Below are positions 7,489-16,248 of a stretch of 58,955 nucleotides of DNA, piece by piece. Position numbers and translations under genes: made by a program. A model generated the notes under the pieces. The model saw only the letters and a program-made list of their open reading frames with translations. It made no database searches and was not told the DNA's origin. The stretch is from Actinobacillus vicugnae. GTDB taxonomy: Bacteria; Pseudomonadota; Gammaproteobacteria; Enterobacterales; Pasteurellaceae. The stretch is taken from assembly GCF_901687125.1 (NCBI RefSeq), contig NZ_CABFJY010000008.1:1-58955 (forward strand), written 5' to 3'. Position 1 is the first letter of the stretch, and each line of letters begins with the position of its first letter.

Positions 7489-10317
7489 ATGCAGTACATT
7501 GATGTTCGTGGGGCAAGAACCCACAACCTTAAAAATATCAACTTAATTCTCCCTCGTGATAAATTTATTGTGATTACAGGCTTATCTGGTTCAGGTAAGT
7601 CGTCTTTGGCGTTTGATACGTTATATGCGGAAGGGCAACGTCGCTATGTGGAATCGCTTTCTGCTTACGCTCGCCAATTCCTTTCTTTAATGGAAAAGCC
7701 AGATGTTGATCATATTGAAGGGCTTTCGCCAGCGATTTCTATTGAACAAAAATCTACTTCGCATAACCCTCGTTCCACGGTTGGTACAGTTACCGAAATT
7801 CACGACTATTTGCGTTTATTATTTGCTCGTGTGGGTGAGCCTCGTTGTCCAGATCACGATTTACCATTGGCGGCTCAAACCATCTCGCAAATGGTGGATA
7901 GAGTGATGGAAGAGCCAGAAGGCAAACGCTTGATGTTGCTCGCGCCTGTAGTGAAAGAGCGTAAAGGTGAGCATGTAAAATTATTGGAAAATTTGACCGC
8001 CTCTGGTTATATCCGTGCGCGTATTGACGGTGAAATTTGTGATTTATCTGATCCGCCAGCGTTAGAATTACAGAAAAAACACACGATTGAAGTGGTCGTG
8101 GATCGTTTTAAAGTGCGAGAAGATATTGCAACTCGCTTAGCAGAGTCGTTTGAAACCGCATTAGATTTATCGGGTTCGACTGCAATTATTGCGGATATGG
8201 ACGATCCAAATGCAGAAGAAATTGTCTTTTCATCTAGCTTTGCTTGTCCGCATTGTGGCTATTCACTGCATGAATTAGAGCCTCGTTTGTTCTCATTTAA
8301 CAATCCAGCGGGTGCTTGTCCAACTTGTGATGGTTTGGGCGTAGAGCAATACTTCGATCCAAATAAAGTGGTGCAAAATCCTGATGTGTCGCTGGCAAGT
8401 GGTGCAATTAAAGGTTGGGATCGTCGTAGTTTTTACTATTTCGGCTTATTAAAATCGGTGGCTGATCATTATGATTTTTCGCTCGATACGCCATTTAAAG
8501 AACTGACCAAAAAACAGCGTGAAATTATTTTAAACGGCTCAAAAGACGAGATTGAATTTGTTTATGTGAATGACCGAGGCGATAAAGTAAAACGTAAGCA
8601 TGCTTTCGAAGGTGTGCTAAATAATATGGCACGTCGTTATAAAGAGACCGAATCTAATTCGGTACGTGAGGAATTAGCGAAATATATCAATAATCGTCCT
8701 TGTTTAGAATGCGAAGGTTCTCGCTTACGTCGTGAAGCTCGTTATGTATTTTTAGATAAAACCAATTTGCCGATGGTTTCTGAAAAATCAATTGGCGAAG
8801 CCCTAGAATTTTTTGAACAACTGGATTTAGCTGGACAAAAAGCGAAAATCGCTGAGAAAATTTTAAAAGAAATTCGTGAACGTTTGCAGTTTTTAGTAAA
8901 CGTGGGGTTGAACTATCTTTCGCTTTCTCGTTCAGCAGAAACGCTATCAGGTGGCGAGGCGCAACGTATTCGATTAGCCAGTCAAATTGGTGCAGGTTTA
9001 GTGGGGGTGATGTATGTGTTGGATGAACCCTCTATCGGTTTGCACCAACGTGATAACGAACGTCTACTGAATACACTTATTCACTTGCGTAATTTAGGCA
9101 ACACCGTAATTGTGGTTGAGCATGATGAAGATGCCATTCGAGCCGCTGATCATATTGTGGATATTGGACCAGGTGCAGGCGTGCATGGTGGGCAAGTGAT
9201 TGCCCAAGGCACGGCAAAAGAGATTATGCAAGTGCCAGAGTCGATTACAGGGCATTTTTTATCAGGCAAGCAGAAAATTGAGATTCCAGCCAAACGTGTG
9301 CCATATAATGCAGAAAAACTACTGACATTAAGTGGTGCAAGTGGTAATAATTTGAAAAATGTGAAGCTTGAAATCCCCGTTGGCTTATTTACTTGTATTA
9401 CAGGGGTGTCGGGTTCAGGTAAATCGACTTTAATCAATGATACGCTTTTCCCACTCGCACAAAATGCACTAAACAGAGCAGAACGCACCGATGTGGCGCC
9501 TTACAAATCTATTGATGGCTTGGCGCATTTTGATAAAGTGATTGATATTGACCAAAGTCCGATTGGGCGTACACCTCGTTCAAACCCTGCGACTTATACA
9601 GGGCTATTTACGCCGATTCGTGAATTGTTTGCGGGGACGCAAGAAGCGCGAGCAAGAGGTTATAATGTTGGGCGTTTTAGCTTTAACGTGCGTGGCGGAC
9701 GTTGTGAAGCCTGCCAAGGTGATGGCGTAATTAAAGTCGAAATGCACTTTTTGCCTGATGTGTATGTGCCTTGTGATCATTGTAAGGGCAAACGCTATAA
9801 CCGAGAAACACTTGAAATCCGTTATAAAGGCAAAACGATTCATCAAGTGTTAGATATGACAGTGGAAGAAGCGAGAGAGTTTTTTGCACCTGTGCCAGCG
9901 ATTGCTCGTAAATTGCAAACATTGATGGATGTAGGGCTTTCTTATATTCGTTTAGGGCAATCTTCAACCACTCTTTCAGGTGGGGAAGCACAACGAGTGA
10001 AATTAGCCACTGAGCTTTCAAAACGTGATACAGGTAAAACGCTTTATATCTTAGATGAACCGACCACAGGTTTGCATTTTGCTGATATTAAGCAGTTACT
10101 TTCAGTGCTACATAAATTGCGTGACCAAGGCAATACTATTGTGGTGATCGAACATAATTTGGATGTGATTAAAACCGCAGACTGGATTGTAGATTTAGGT
10201 CCTGAAGGCGGCTCGGGCGGTGGACAAATTATCGCAACAGGCACGCCAGAAGAAGTGGCGCAGGACAAACGCTCACACACTGCAAGATTCTTAAAAGAAA
10301 TCTTGGCAAAAGGTTAA
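7489..10317 (+). CDS. uvrA: excinuclease ABC subunit A
   Basis: Damage-recognition ATPase of nucleotide excision repair; a dimer loads UvrB at lesions. At 942 aa it is full length (E. coli 940). It has two ABC ATPase modules: Walker [10 protein letters not shown] near residue 30 and GVSGSGKST near residue 640; signature LSGGEAQR occurs twice. The zinc modules CPHCGYS...CPTC and CEACQGDG...CDHC are intact. Divergent from ssb with an SOS-type site in the shared region. Confidence 0.98.
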   Translation: MQYIDVRGARTHNLKNINLILPRDKFIVITGLSGSGKSSLAFDTLYAEGQRRYVESLSAYARQFLSLMEKPDVDHIEGLSPAISIEQKSTSHNPRSTVGTVTEIHDYLRLLFARVGEPRCPDHDLPLAAQTISQMVDRVMEEPEGKRLMLLAPVVKERKGEHVKLLENLTASGYIRARIDGEICDLSDPPALELQKKHTIEVVVDRFKVREDIATRLAESFETALDLSGSTAIIADMDDPNAEEIVFSSSFACPHCGYSLHELEPRLFSFNNPAGACPTCDGLGVEQYFDPNKVVQNPDVSLASGAIKGWDRRSFYYFGLLKSVADHYDFSLDTPFKELTKKQREIILNGSKDEIEFVYVNDRGDKVKRKHAFEGVLNNMARRYKETESNSVREELAKYINNRPCLECEGSRLRREARYVFLDKTNLPMVSEKSIGEALEFFEQLDLAGQKAKIAEKILKEIRERLQFLVNVGLNYLSLSRSAETLSGGEAQRIRLASQIGAGLVGVMYVLDEPSIGLHQRDNERLLNTLIHLRNLGNTVIVVEHDEDAIRAADHIVDIGPGAGVHGGQVIAQGTAKEIMQVPESITGHFLSGKQKIEIPAKRVPYNAEKLLTLSGASGNNLKNVKLEIPVGLFTCITGVSGSGKSTLINDTLFPLAQNALNRAERTDVAPYKSIDGLAHFDKVIDIDQSPIGRTPRSNPATYTGLFTPIRELFAGTQEARARGYNVGRFSFNVRGGRCEACQGDGVIKVEMHFLPDVYVPCDHCKGKRYNRETLEIRYKGKTIHQVLDMTVEEAREFFAPVPAIARKLQTLMDVGLSYIRLGQSSTTLSGGEAQRVKLATELSKRDTGKTLYILDEPTTGLHFADIKQLLSVLHKLRDQGNTIVVIEHNLDVIKTADWIVDLGPEGGSGGGQIIATGTPEEVAQDKRSHTARFLKEILAKG

Positions 10318-10343
10318 TAAGCGGTCGGGTTTTGGCAAAAATT

Positions 10344-10398
10344 AACCACGAAATGTACGGGGTTTATCCTATTCTCAGTGCACTTCGTGGTTTTTTTA
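10344..10398 (+). terminator. uvrA terminator of the ACCACG...CGTGGT family
   Basis: CCACGAA (10346-10352) pairs with TTCGTGG (10384-10390); the pairing extends inward with two mismatches and a T7 run follows. The hairpin resembles those at 12676 and 16024 in its outer stem and its TTTTTATTTT-type tail. Confidence 0.75.
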
Positions 10399-10637
10399 TT
10401 TGTTAATCAATTTGCCAAGTTATCACGATATTTAGCGGTAAAATTTTGAGGGAATTTGACCGCTTGCTACTTGCTAATTTCTCCCTTTTCAACAAACTTT
10501 TAATGGTTTTCATTTTTAAAAATTACTTTTACAAAGCGTAAAATTTATTGTAAATTTGTGCGCTTTTTATTGAGGTCATACCACTTTTGTGGTGTTTAAG
10601 GGGTCTATCGAATGCTTGATAGACGTTTGGAGTAGAA
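10399..10637. other. intergenic stretch: USS pair and leader hairpins
   Basis: Holds an imperfect USS pair near 10435-10470 (GCGGTAAAATTTT and GACCGCTTGC). Two small hairpins precede the lipoprotein gene: ACCAC/GTGGT at 10580-10593 and GTCTATC/GATAGAC at 10603-10624. The second ends 13 bp before the ATG. No recognised riboswitch; no gene seen. Confidence 0.5.
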
Positions 10638-11066
10638 ATGAAACAACTAAAATTAACATTATTCACAGCGGTTCCTTTCTTACTCAGTGCTTGTGGCGCG
10701 GCTGATTCTCAAACCGTGTTAGAAGATCTAAGTAATTTAGGAAAACTGTTCAAAGCAGAACAGCGTCAAGGTGTACAAGTCACAAAAGGCTATCCAGAGC
10801 CAACTGCAGTTACTTATACGCAAACACAAAAACAGCCCAAAACAGCGGTAAAATCCACCGCAAAACATCGCAGAATCAATACCACACAATGTCATGATGC
10901 TGATGATTGGTATTTGGATGGCTACCGAGTTGGCTATTCTTTTACGAACCAAAAAGAGTCGATGTATCAACAGCGTGTGAGTTATTGCAAGGGAATACTT
11001 TCCAACGCAAACCAATTCCAACAAAATTGGGAAAAAGGCTTTAAAGTTGGGGTAAAAAAAGCATAA
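10638..11066 (+). CDS. small lipoprotein, DUF2799-like (function unknown)
   Basis: A 142-aa protein with a lipoprotein signal: a basic start (MKQLK), a hydrophobic stretch, and lipobox LLSAC with Cys19 as the lipidation site. The serine/alanine-rich middle looks disordered. The C-terminal 60 residues hold two cysteines and several aromatics (CHDADDWYLDGYRVGYSF, later SYCKGI), reminiscent of small DUF2799 lipoproteins, though I am not certain of that family. Probably outer-membrane anchored, since residue +2 is Gly and not Asp. It has its own leader with two hairpins. Confidence 0.75.
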   Translation: MKQLKLTLFTAVPFLLSACGAADSQTVLEDLSNLGKLFKAEQRQGVQVTKGYPEPTAVTYTQTQKQPKTAVKSTAKHRRINTTQCHDADDWYLDGYRVGYSFTNQKESMYQQRVSYCKGILSNANQFQQNWEKGFKVGVKKA

Positions 11067-11131
11067 AATGGCGCGGTTCAATTTAGGGGCGAAAGTCCTA
11101 CGATAAACGTCATTATTTAAGAGTATCCAAT

Positions 11132-12631
11132 ATGGCACAATATGCATTCGCCCAAAGTAAAACAGGGCAAACAATTTCATTAAATTCTAAAATGGCAAAC
11201 CGTCACGGCTTAATTGCAGGAGCAACGGGAACGGGTAAAACGGTTACCTTGCGCAAATTTGCAGAGGCATTCAGTGATGATGGAGTGCCTGTATTTTTAG
11301 TCGATGTAAAAGGCGATCTTTCAGGTATTGTACAAGCGGGCAGTTTTTCAGGAAAAATTGCAGAGCGTATTGAGCAATTCCAATTAGGCGGTGAAAGCTA
11401 TTTAAGTGGCTATCCTGTTTCATATTGGGATGTATTTGGTGAAACGGGCATTCCGTTACGCACTACTATTTCAGAAATGGGGCCAATGTTACTTGCTCGT
11501 TTATTAAATTTAAATGAAACGCAAGAAGGCTTGCTTAATCTTGTTTTCCGTGTAGCGGATGATCGAGGTTTACTGCTGATTGATCTGAAAGATCTACGTG
11601 CGTTACTAAAATTTGTGGCAGAAAATGCCAAAGAATTCCAAGTGGAATACGGCAATGTTTCAGCGGCGAGTGTTGGGGCAATCCAACGTGCATTACTTGC
11701 ACTTGAAAATGAAGGCGCAACCAATTTATTTGGTGAACCTGCATTAAATCTACAAGATTGGATGCAAACACGTGACGGTAAAGGCGTGATTAACGTACTT
11801 AACTCTGAAAAACTGATCAATTCGCCTCGTATGTACAGTGCATTTTTATTGTGGTTTATGGCAGAGTTATTCGAAACTTTACCTGAAGTGGGCGATCCTG
11901 AAAAACCGAAATTTGTGCTGTTTTTTGATGAGGCACATTTATTGTTTGATGGTGCACCAAAAGTATTGGTCGATAAAATTGAGCAAGTAGTACGTTTAAT
12001 TCGTTCTAAAGGTGTGGGTGTATATTTTGTTACGCAAAACCCATTAGATTTACCTGATTCGGTCTTAGGTCAGCTAGGTAACCGTGTGCAACACGCTTTA
12101 CGTGCGTTTACCCCACGTGATCAAAAAGCGGTCAAATCTGCGGCAGAAACATTTCGAGCCAATAAAGATGTGGATGTGGTTGAAGCAATCACTCAGCTTG
12201 GTGTGGGTGAAGCGTTGATTTCGGTGTTAGATGAAAAAGGTATGCCAACACCTGTTGAAATTGCCTATATTTATCCACCGAAAAGTCAATTAACACCACT
12301 TGAAACGGCTGAACGTGCGGCGCTGGTGCAACAAGATGATTTATATGCGTATTACAGCCAATATGTGGATAACGAATCAGCATATGAATTATTAAATGCA
12401 CAAGCGGCTCAAGTAGAGCAAGCACAACAACAAGCGGAAGCAGAAAAAGCAGAAGCAGAGAGTGATTTCTTTGGTGGGGTGATTGCTTCAATTTTCGGCA
12501 GGAAAAAGAAAAAAGATCAAACCATTACTGAACAAGTTGTGAGTGAAGTAACTAAATCAGTGGCAAAAAAACTCACTAACCAAGTTTCGAAACAAATTAT
12601 GCGGGGCATCTTAGGCGCAATTACTAAATAG
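11132..12631 (+). CDS. yjgR: DUF853 / HerA-like P-loop ATPase
   Basis: A 499-aa protein closely resembling E. coli YjgR over its whole length, for example NRHGLIAGATGTGKTVTLRK (Walker A near residue 30) and PKFVLFFDEAHLLF (Walker B). Also conserved are KGVGVYFVTQNPLDLPDSVL and ALRAFTPRDQKAVK. HerA/FtsK-like ATPases form hexamers that act on DNA, but the role of YjgR is not established. The C-terminus has an Ala/Glu/Gln-rich stretch, then a basic segment and a helix ending QIMRGILGAITK, as in YjgR. It stands alone between two terminators. Confidence 0.93.
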   Translation: MAQYAFAQSKTGQTISLNSKMANRHGLIAGATGTGKTVTLRKFAEAFSDDGVPVFLVDVKGDLSGIVQAGSFSGKIAERIEQFQLGGESYLSGYPVSYWDVFGETGIPLRTTISEMGPMLLARLLNLNETQEGLLNLVFRVADDRGLLLIDLKDLRALLKFVAENAKEFQVEYGNVSAASVGAIQRALLALENEGATNLFGEPALNLQDWMQTRDGKGVINVLNSEKLINSPRMYSAFLLWFMAELFETLPEVGDPEKPKFVLFFDEAHLLFDGAPKVLVDKIEQVVRLIRSKGVGVYFVTQNPLDLPDSVLGQLGNRVQHALRAFTPRDQKAVKSAAETFRANKDVDVVEAITQLGVGEALISVLDEKGMPTPVEIAYIYPPKSQLTPLETAERAALVQQDDLYAYYSQYVDNESAYELLNAQAAQVEQAQQQAEAEKAEAESDFFGGVIASIFGRKKKKDQTITEQVVSEVTKSVAKKLTNQVSKQIMRGILGAITK

Positions 12632-12675
12632 CGGTCTGCTTTGCCTGATAAGCGGTTAAGTTTTTCCGAATATTT

Positions 12676-12731
12676 ACCACGGAACCATTGCTTACACGAA
12701 CAGTGTAAGCAATGGTTCCGTGGTTTTTATT
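12676..12731 (+). terminator. very long perfect hairpin terminator after yjgR
   Basis: A 22-bp perfect stem: 12676-12697 begins ACCACGGAACC, and 12703-12724 ends GGTTCCGTGGT. A 5-nt loop lies between, then TTTTATTTT. It is the longest perfect inverted repeat seen in this window apart from the IS ends. Family relatives at 10344 and 16024. Confidence 0.85.
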
Positions 12732-12846
12732 TTGCTATTGTAAATCTGACCTTATTAAAATCTTGATTTCTGACACTTTAAATCATGTCTGTTTATCTTG
12801 AGAATGACGCATATTTTTCACAAACTAAAATAAAAGGATAACGAGA

Positions 12847-13878
12847 ATGAAAGCAAAACTAAAGGCGTTAGCCATAACTGCTACGGCAACATCGGCATTA
12901 TTCAGTGTAAACAGTGCGCAAGCAGAAGGACGCTTAACCGTTTACTGTACGGTACAAAATGAAGTGTGTGAAAATTTAACCCAAAAATTTGCTAAGCAAT
13001 TTCAAGTGGAAACCCAGTTTATTCACGGTGGTACAGGTACAATTTTCGGTAAAATTAAAGCGGAAAGAGACAATCCTCAAGCAGATATTTGGTTGGGAGG
13101 CACCATTGAACCGCATTTCCAAGCAGGAGAGTTAGGTTTATTAGAAAGCTATCGTTCGCCAAAACAGGCGGAAATTTTGCCTCAATTTAAATCGCTGATG
13201 GAAAAACGAGGTGATAAAACCTCGGTTATTTATATGTTGGTGCTTGGTTTTGGGGTGAATCAGGAAAAATTACAAAAATTAGGTGTAACAGCGCCACAAA
13301 CTTGGCAAGATTTGCTTAATCCTAAATTTAAAGACGAAATTCAATTGCCAGATCCTCGCTCATCAGGCACGACCTATACAATTATGGCAACGCTTATTCA
13401 AACATTGGGTGAACAAAAAGCCTTCGAATATCTCAAGCAATTAAATGAAAATGTCTCACAATATGTGAAAAGTAATTTAGTGACTGCCAATCTTGCTCGA
13501 GGGGAAAGCACGGCAAGTATTGGTTTTGTTCATGCCTATGCGACTGAAAAGGAAAAAGGAGCGCCTGTGGAAACGGTAATTCCTGAAGGTAAAGTAGGTT
13601 ATGCGCTTGGTGGTGCGAGTATTATTAAAAATGCTCGTAATTTAGATAATGCCAAACGCTTTATGGATTATATTCTCAGTGCGGAGGCACAAGAATTGCC
13701 ATGGCGTGAGCATGGTGTGTACCAAATTCCAACCAATGTAAATGCGAAAGCTTCGCCAAATTCAGTAGATCCGAAAAAATTAGATTTATTGGATTTTGAT
13801 TTTGATAAATTTGGTTCAAGTGCAGAAGGTAAACGTTTGATTGATAAATGGCTTACTGAAATTAAATTAGCTAAATAG
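12847..13878 (+). CDS. periplasmic substrate-binding protein of an ABC importer (AfuA-like)
   Basis: A 343-aa protein with a cleavable signal peptide (basic start, hydrophobic core, cleavage likely after NSAQA). The mature part begins EGRLTVYCTVQNEVCENLTQ, typical of the AfuA/iron-type class of type-2 binding proteins (SBP_bac). The adjacent-tyrosine dyad that FbpA uses to hold ferric iron is not at the expected place; the corresponding stretch reads ASIGFVHAYATEKEKGA. A. pleuropneumoniae AfuA was later shown to bind sugar phosphates, so iron should not be assumed. The permease gene follows. A Fur-like AT tract upstream is too weak to call. Confidence 0.85.
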   Translation: MKAKLKALAITATATSALFSVNSAQAEGRLTVYCTVQNEVCENLTQKFAKQFQVETQFIHGGTGTIFGKIKAERDNPQADIWLGGTIEPHFQAGELGLLESYRSPKQAEILPQFKSLMEKRGDKTSVIYMLVLGFGVNQEKLQKLGVTAPQTWQDLLNPKFKDEIQLPDPRSSGTTYTIMATLIQTLGEQKAFEYLKQLNENVSQYVKSNLVTANLARGESTASIGFVHAYATEKEKGAPVETVIPEGKVGYALGGASIIKNARNLDNAKRFMDYILSAEAQELPWREHGVYQIPTNVNAKASPNSVDPKKLDLLDFDFDKFGSSAEGKRLIDKWLTEIKLAK

Positions 13879-13971
13879 TTTTATATATTCTGATGCAAGC
13901 GGTTAAATTTCGCGAGAAATTTGCAAATTTTTCAGGAAATTTGACCGCTGGTAAACTTCATTTCAAACCCT

Positions 13972-15972
13972 ATGTTACAACGCCTTTCTCATCATTATTT
14001 TTGGATCTCAATCGCTTTTTTAGCATTTATTTGCCTACCAACATCCGCACTTGATTACGGATTATTTGGCGCTACGCAGACGGAATTATTAGTGGCAATG
14101 GGCTGGAGCCACCCGAATATTAGCTGGCTTTGGTTTGGTGCTTTACTGATTTTTCCTGTACTTGGTTATATTACGAATCTTAATTTACGTAGCCGAATTG
14201 AATTAGCGTTGGTATTGCTACTCGGACTCTTTTTGTTAGCTTCTGCGATTTATCTGAAATTTCGTTTTGGTTATGCGCTGATTTTTTACGTGTTTGCATT
14301 GCTGGCAATGAGTAGCAATGCCTTAGTAAACTTAAAAGTGTTGCAAGGCGATCGATTTATGATCGTCAGTTTACTTACTGTATTGGCAACCGTAACATTA
14401 TTTATCTTGTATCCGATAGGTGCTATTTTTAGCAATATGTTCAGTGCAGAAAATAGCTTGGCGGTACTTAAACAACACTATCTATTCAATCTGATTTGGA
14501 ACTCGCTTAGTGTGGCTATGACGGTTGGTGTGCTATCTACCATGCTGGGCTTGTTATTCGCACTGTATACTACCCGTATGGCGAATGTTCGTAGCCGTAT
14601 GTTAAGCCGATTTTTTTCTATTTTGCCTATGGTGACACCGCCTTTTGTGGTGAGCTTGGGTATCAGCTTAATGCTAGGGCGTTCTGGTTATATTACCGAT
14701 TTTCTGGTGACGCATTTTGCCTTTAATGCTAATTGGCTATATGGCTTTACGGGGATTACGCTCTCTCATACCTTAGCGTTTACTCCAATGGCGTTTATGA
14801 TTTTAGAAGGCGCATTAAAATCATCGAATCTGACACTTGAAGAAGCAAGTTACAGTTTGCGGGCGAATGGTTACCAAACTTTCCGTTTTGTACTACTTCC
14901 GTTGTTAAAGCCTGCGCTGGCAAATTCTTTTTTAGTGATTAGTGTGCAATCGTTAGCGGATTTTAGTACACCATTTGTACTGGGTGGCAATTTTGATGTA
15001 TTGGCGAGCCAAATTTACTTTTATATTGTGGGGACACAATTAGATTATGGCGCAGCCAGCGGTTTAGGTACTATTTTGCTTAGTTTTTCCTTGCTGTTTT
15101 TTCTGATTCAGTATTATTGGATTGGTAAAGGTTCGTATGTCACCCAAGTAGGGAGAGGTTATCAAGCGCATTTTCAACCGCTACCAAGCGGTCTAAAAAG
15201 GCTCATTTTTTGCATACTCACGCTGTGGATTGGTTTTACGACTTTATTGTATGGATCGATCTTTTATGGCAGTTTCACGCTAAACTGGGGGGTAGATCAT
15301 AGCTTTACGTTTGAGAATTATCGTAAGTTATTTGGGCAAGGTTTGGATCAAGGTGCCTTTCCGTCGCTGATTCAAACGGTATTATTTTCGTTAATTGCCG
15401 CACCTATTAGCGCCACTTTGGGCTTGTTGATTGCGTATTTGATTGTGCGCCGAAACTTTGTAGGAAAACAGATGCTAGAATTTATTACCTTACTTTGTTT
15501 TGCGGTACCAGGTACGGTGGCAGGGCTGTCTTATGTGTTGGCATTCAATCATTCGCCACTTTATCTAACGGGAACAGGCGCTATTATTGTGTTATCTATG
15601 GTTACACGCAATATGCCAATTGGAATGCGTGCTTGTATGGCTGCACTTCAACAAATTGATAAATCACTAGACGAAGCTTCATTCTCATTACGAGTAAGCT
15701 CACTAAAAACGCTATGGTTTATTAGCCTGCCATTGCTAAAACCAGCATTTTTATCTGCGCTAGTAACGAGTTTTGTGCGCTCAATGACCACGATTAGCGC
15801 TATTGTGTTTTTGGTATCGCCTTCAACGAGCGTTGCAACTTCTTATATTTTTAATCGAGTAGAGGATGGTGCTTATGGGCTAGCAGTTGCCTACGGTGCA
15901 ACGTTGATTGTGGTGATGATGTTGATTATCGGCTTATTTAGTTGGTTAATGAAAGACAAACCACGGATTTAA
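13972..15972 (+). CDS. fused two-domain ABC importer permease (AfuB/FbpB-like)
   Basis: A 666-aa polytopic membrane protein with two permease domains. Each carries an EAA-type loop that docks to the ATPase: EEASYSLRANGYQTFRFVLL in the first half and DEASFSLRVSSLKTLWFISL in the second, each followed by LPLLKPA or similar. At least a dozen hydrophobic helices are visible. This is the FbpB/AfuB arrangement. It pairs with the binding protein upstream (93 bp gap with USS-like arms), but no separate AfuC/FbpC ATPase gene follows, so the energising subunit must be encoded elsewhere or the system is incomplete. Confidence 0.88.
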   Translation: MLQRLSHHYFWISIAFLAFICLPTSALDYGLFGATQTELLVAMGWSHPNISWLWFGALLIFPVLGYITNLNLRSRIELALVLLLGLFLLASAIYLKFRFGYALIFYVFALLAMSSNALVNLKVLQGDRFMIVSLLTVLATVTLFILYPIGAIFSNMFSAENSLAVLKQHYLFNLIWNSLSVAMTVGVLSTMLGLLFALYTTRMANVRSRMLSRFFSILPMVTPPFVVSLGISLMLGRSGYITDFLVTHFAFNANWLYGFTGITLSHTLAFTPMAFMILEGALKSSNLTLEEASYSLRANGYQTFRFVLLPLLKPALANSFLVISVQSLADFSTPFVLGGNFDVLASQIYFYIVGTQLDYGAASGLGTILLSFSLLFFLIQYYWIGKGSYVTQVGRGYQAHFQPLPSGLKRLIFCILTLWIGFTTLLYGSIFYGSFTLNWGVDHSFTFENYRKLFGQGLDQGAFPSLIQTVLFSLIAAPISATLGLLIAYLIVRRNFVGKQMLEFITLLCFAVPGTVAGLSYVLAFNHSPLYLTGTGAIIVLSMVTRNMPIGMRACMAALQQIDKSLDEASFSLRVSSLKTLWFISLPLLKPAFLSALVTSFVRSMTTISAIVFLVSPSTSVATSYIFNRVEDGAYGLAVAYGATLIVVMMLIIGLFSWLMKDKPRI

Positions 15973-16023
15973 TCCATTTACATATTACAAGCGGTCGAAT
16001 TGTTCATAAATTTTGCAAATTTG

Positions 16024-16095
16024 AACCACGCAATACTTTCATTACACGAGATTTTCTTACGTGTAATCAAGCGGTTGCGTGGTTTTTATTTTGCC
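16024..16095 (+). terminator. nested hairpin terminator after the permease gene
   Basis: The outer stem AACCACGCAA (16024-16033) pairs with TTGCGTGGTT (16075-16084). It encloses a second stem ATTACACG / CGTGTAAT (16041-16067). A TTTTTATTTT tail follows. A USS-like CAAGCGGTT is embedded in the 3' arm. Confidence 0.75.
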
Positions 16096-16177
16096 AATTA
16101 ATTTGTAAATAAAAATAAATAATTATCGATTAAAGATGATTTCTATGTGAAACATATGTATGATAAAACTATATTAT

Positions 16178-16205
16178 TGATAATGATTTTCAATAAATTG
16201 TATCT
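16178..16205 (+). promoter_or_regulatory. Fur box over the promoter of the siderophore receptor gene
   Basis: TGATAATGATTTTCA (16178-16192) matches the Fur 7-1-7 consensus TGATAATNATTATCA at 14 of 15 positions. It overlaps a -35 TTGATA (16177-16182); a weak -10 TATCTA lies 18 bp downstream. Iron-loaded Fur here would repress the receptor. Confidence 0.8.
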
Positions 16206-16248
16206 ATCAATTCTTGATTTTATTAATGATTTTTATGGATGTATCAGT

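Noticed and set aside
9150-10280. Antisense frames opposite uvrA
   Set aside because: They mirror Gly/Ser-rich ATPase codons and lack translation signals.
12790-12840. A possible Fur box upstream of the AfuA-like gene
   Set aside because: TTGAGAATGAC resembles part of the Fur site, but the second half does not match; too weak to annotate.
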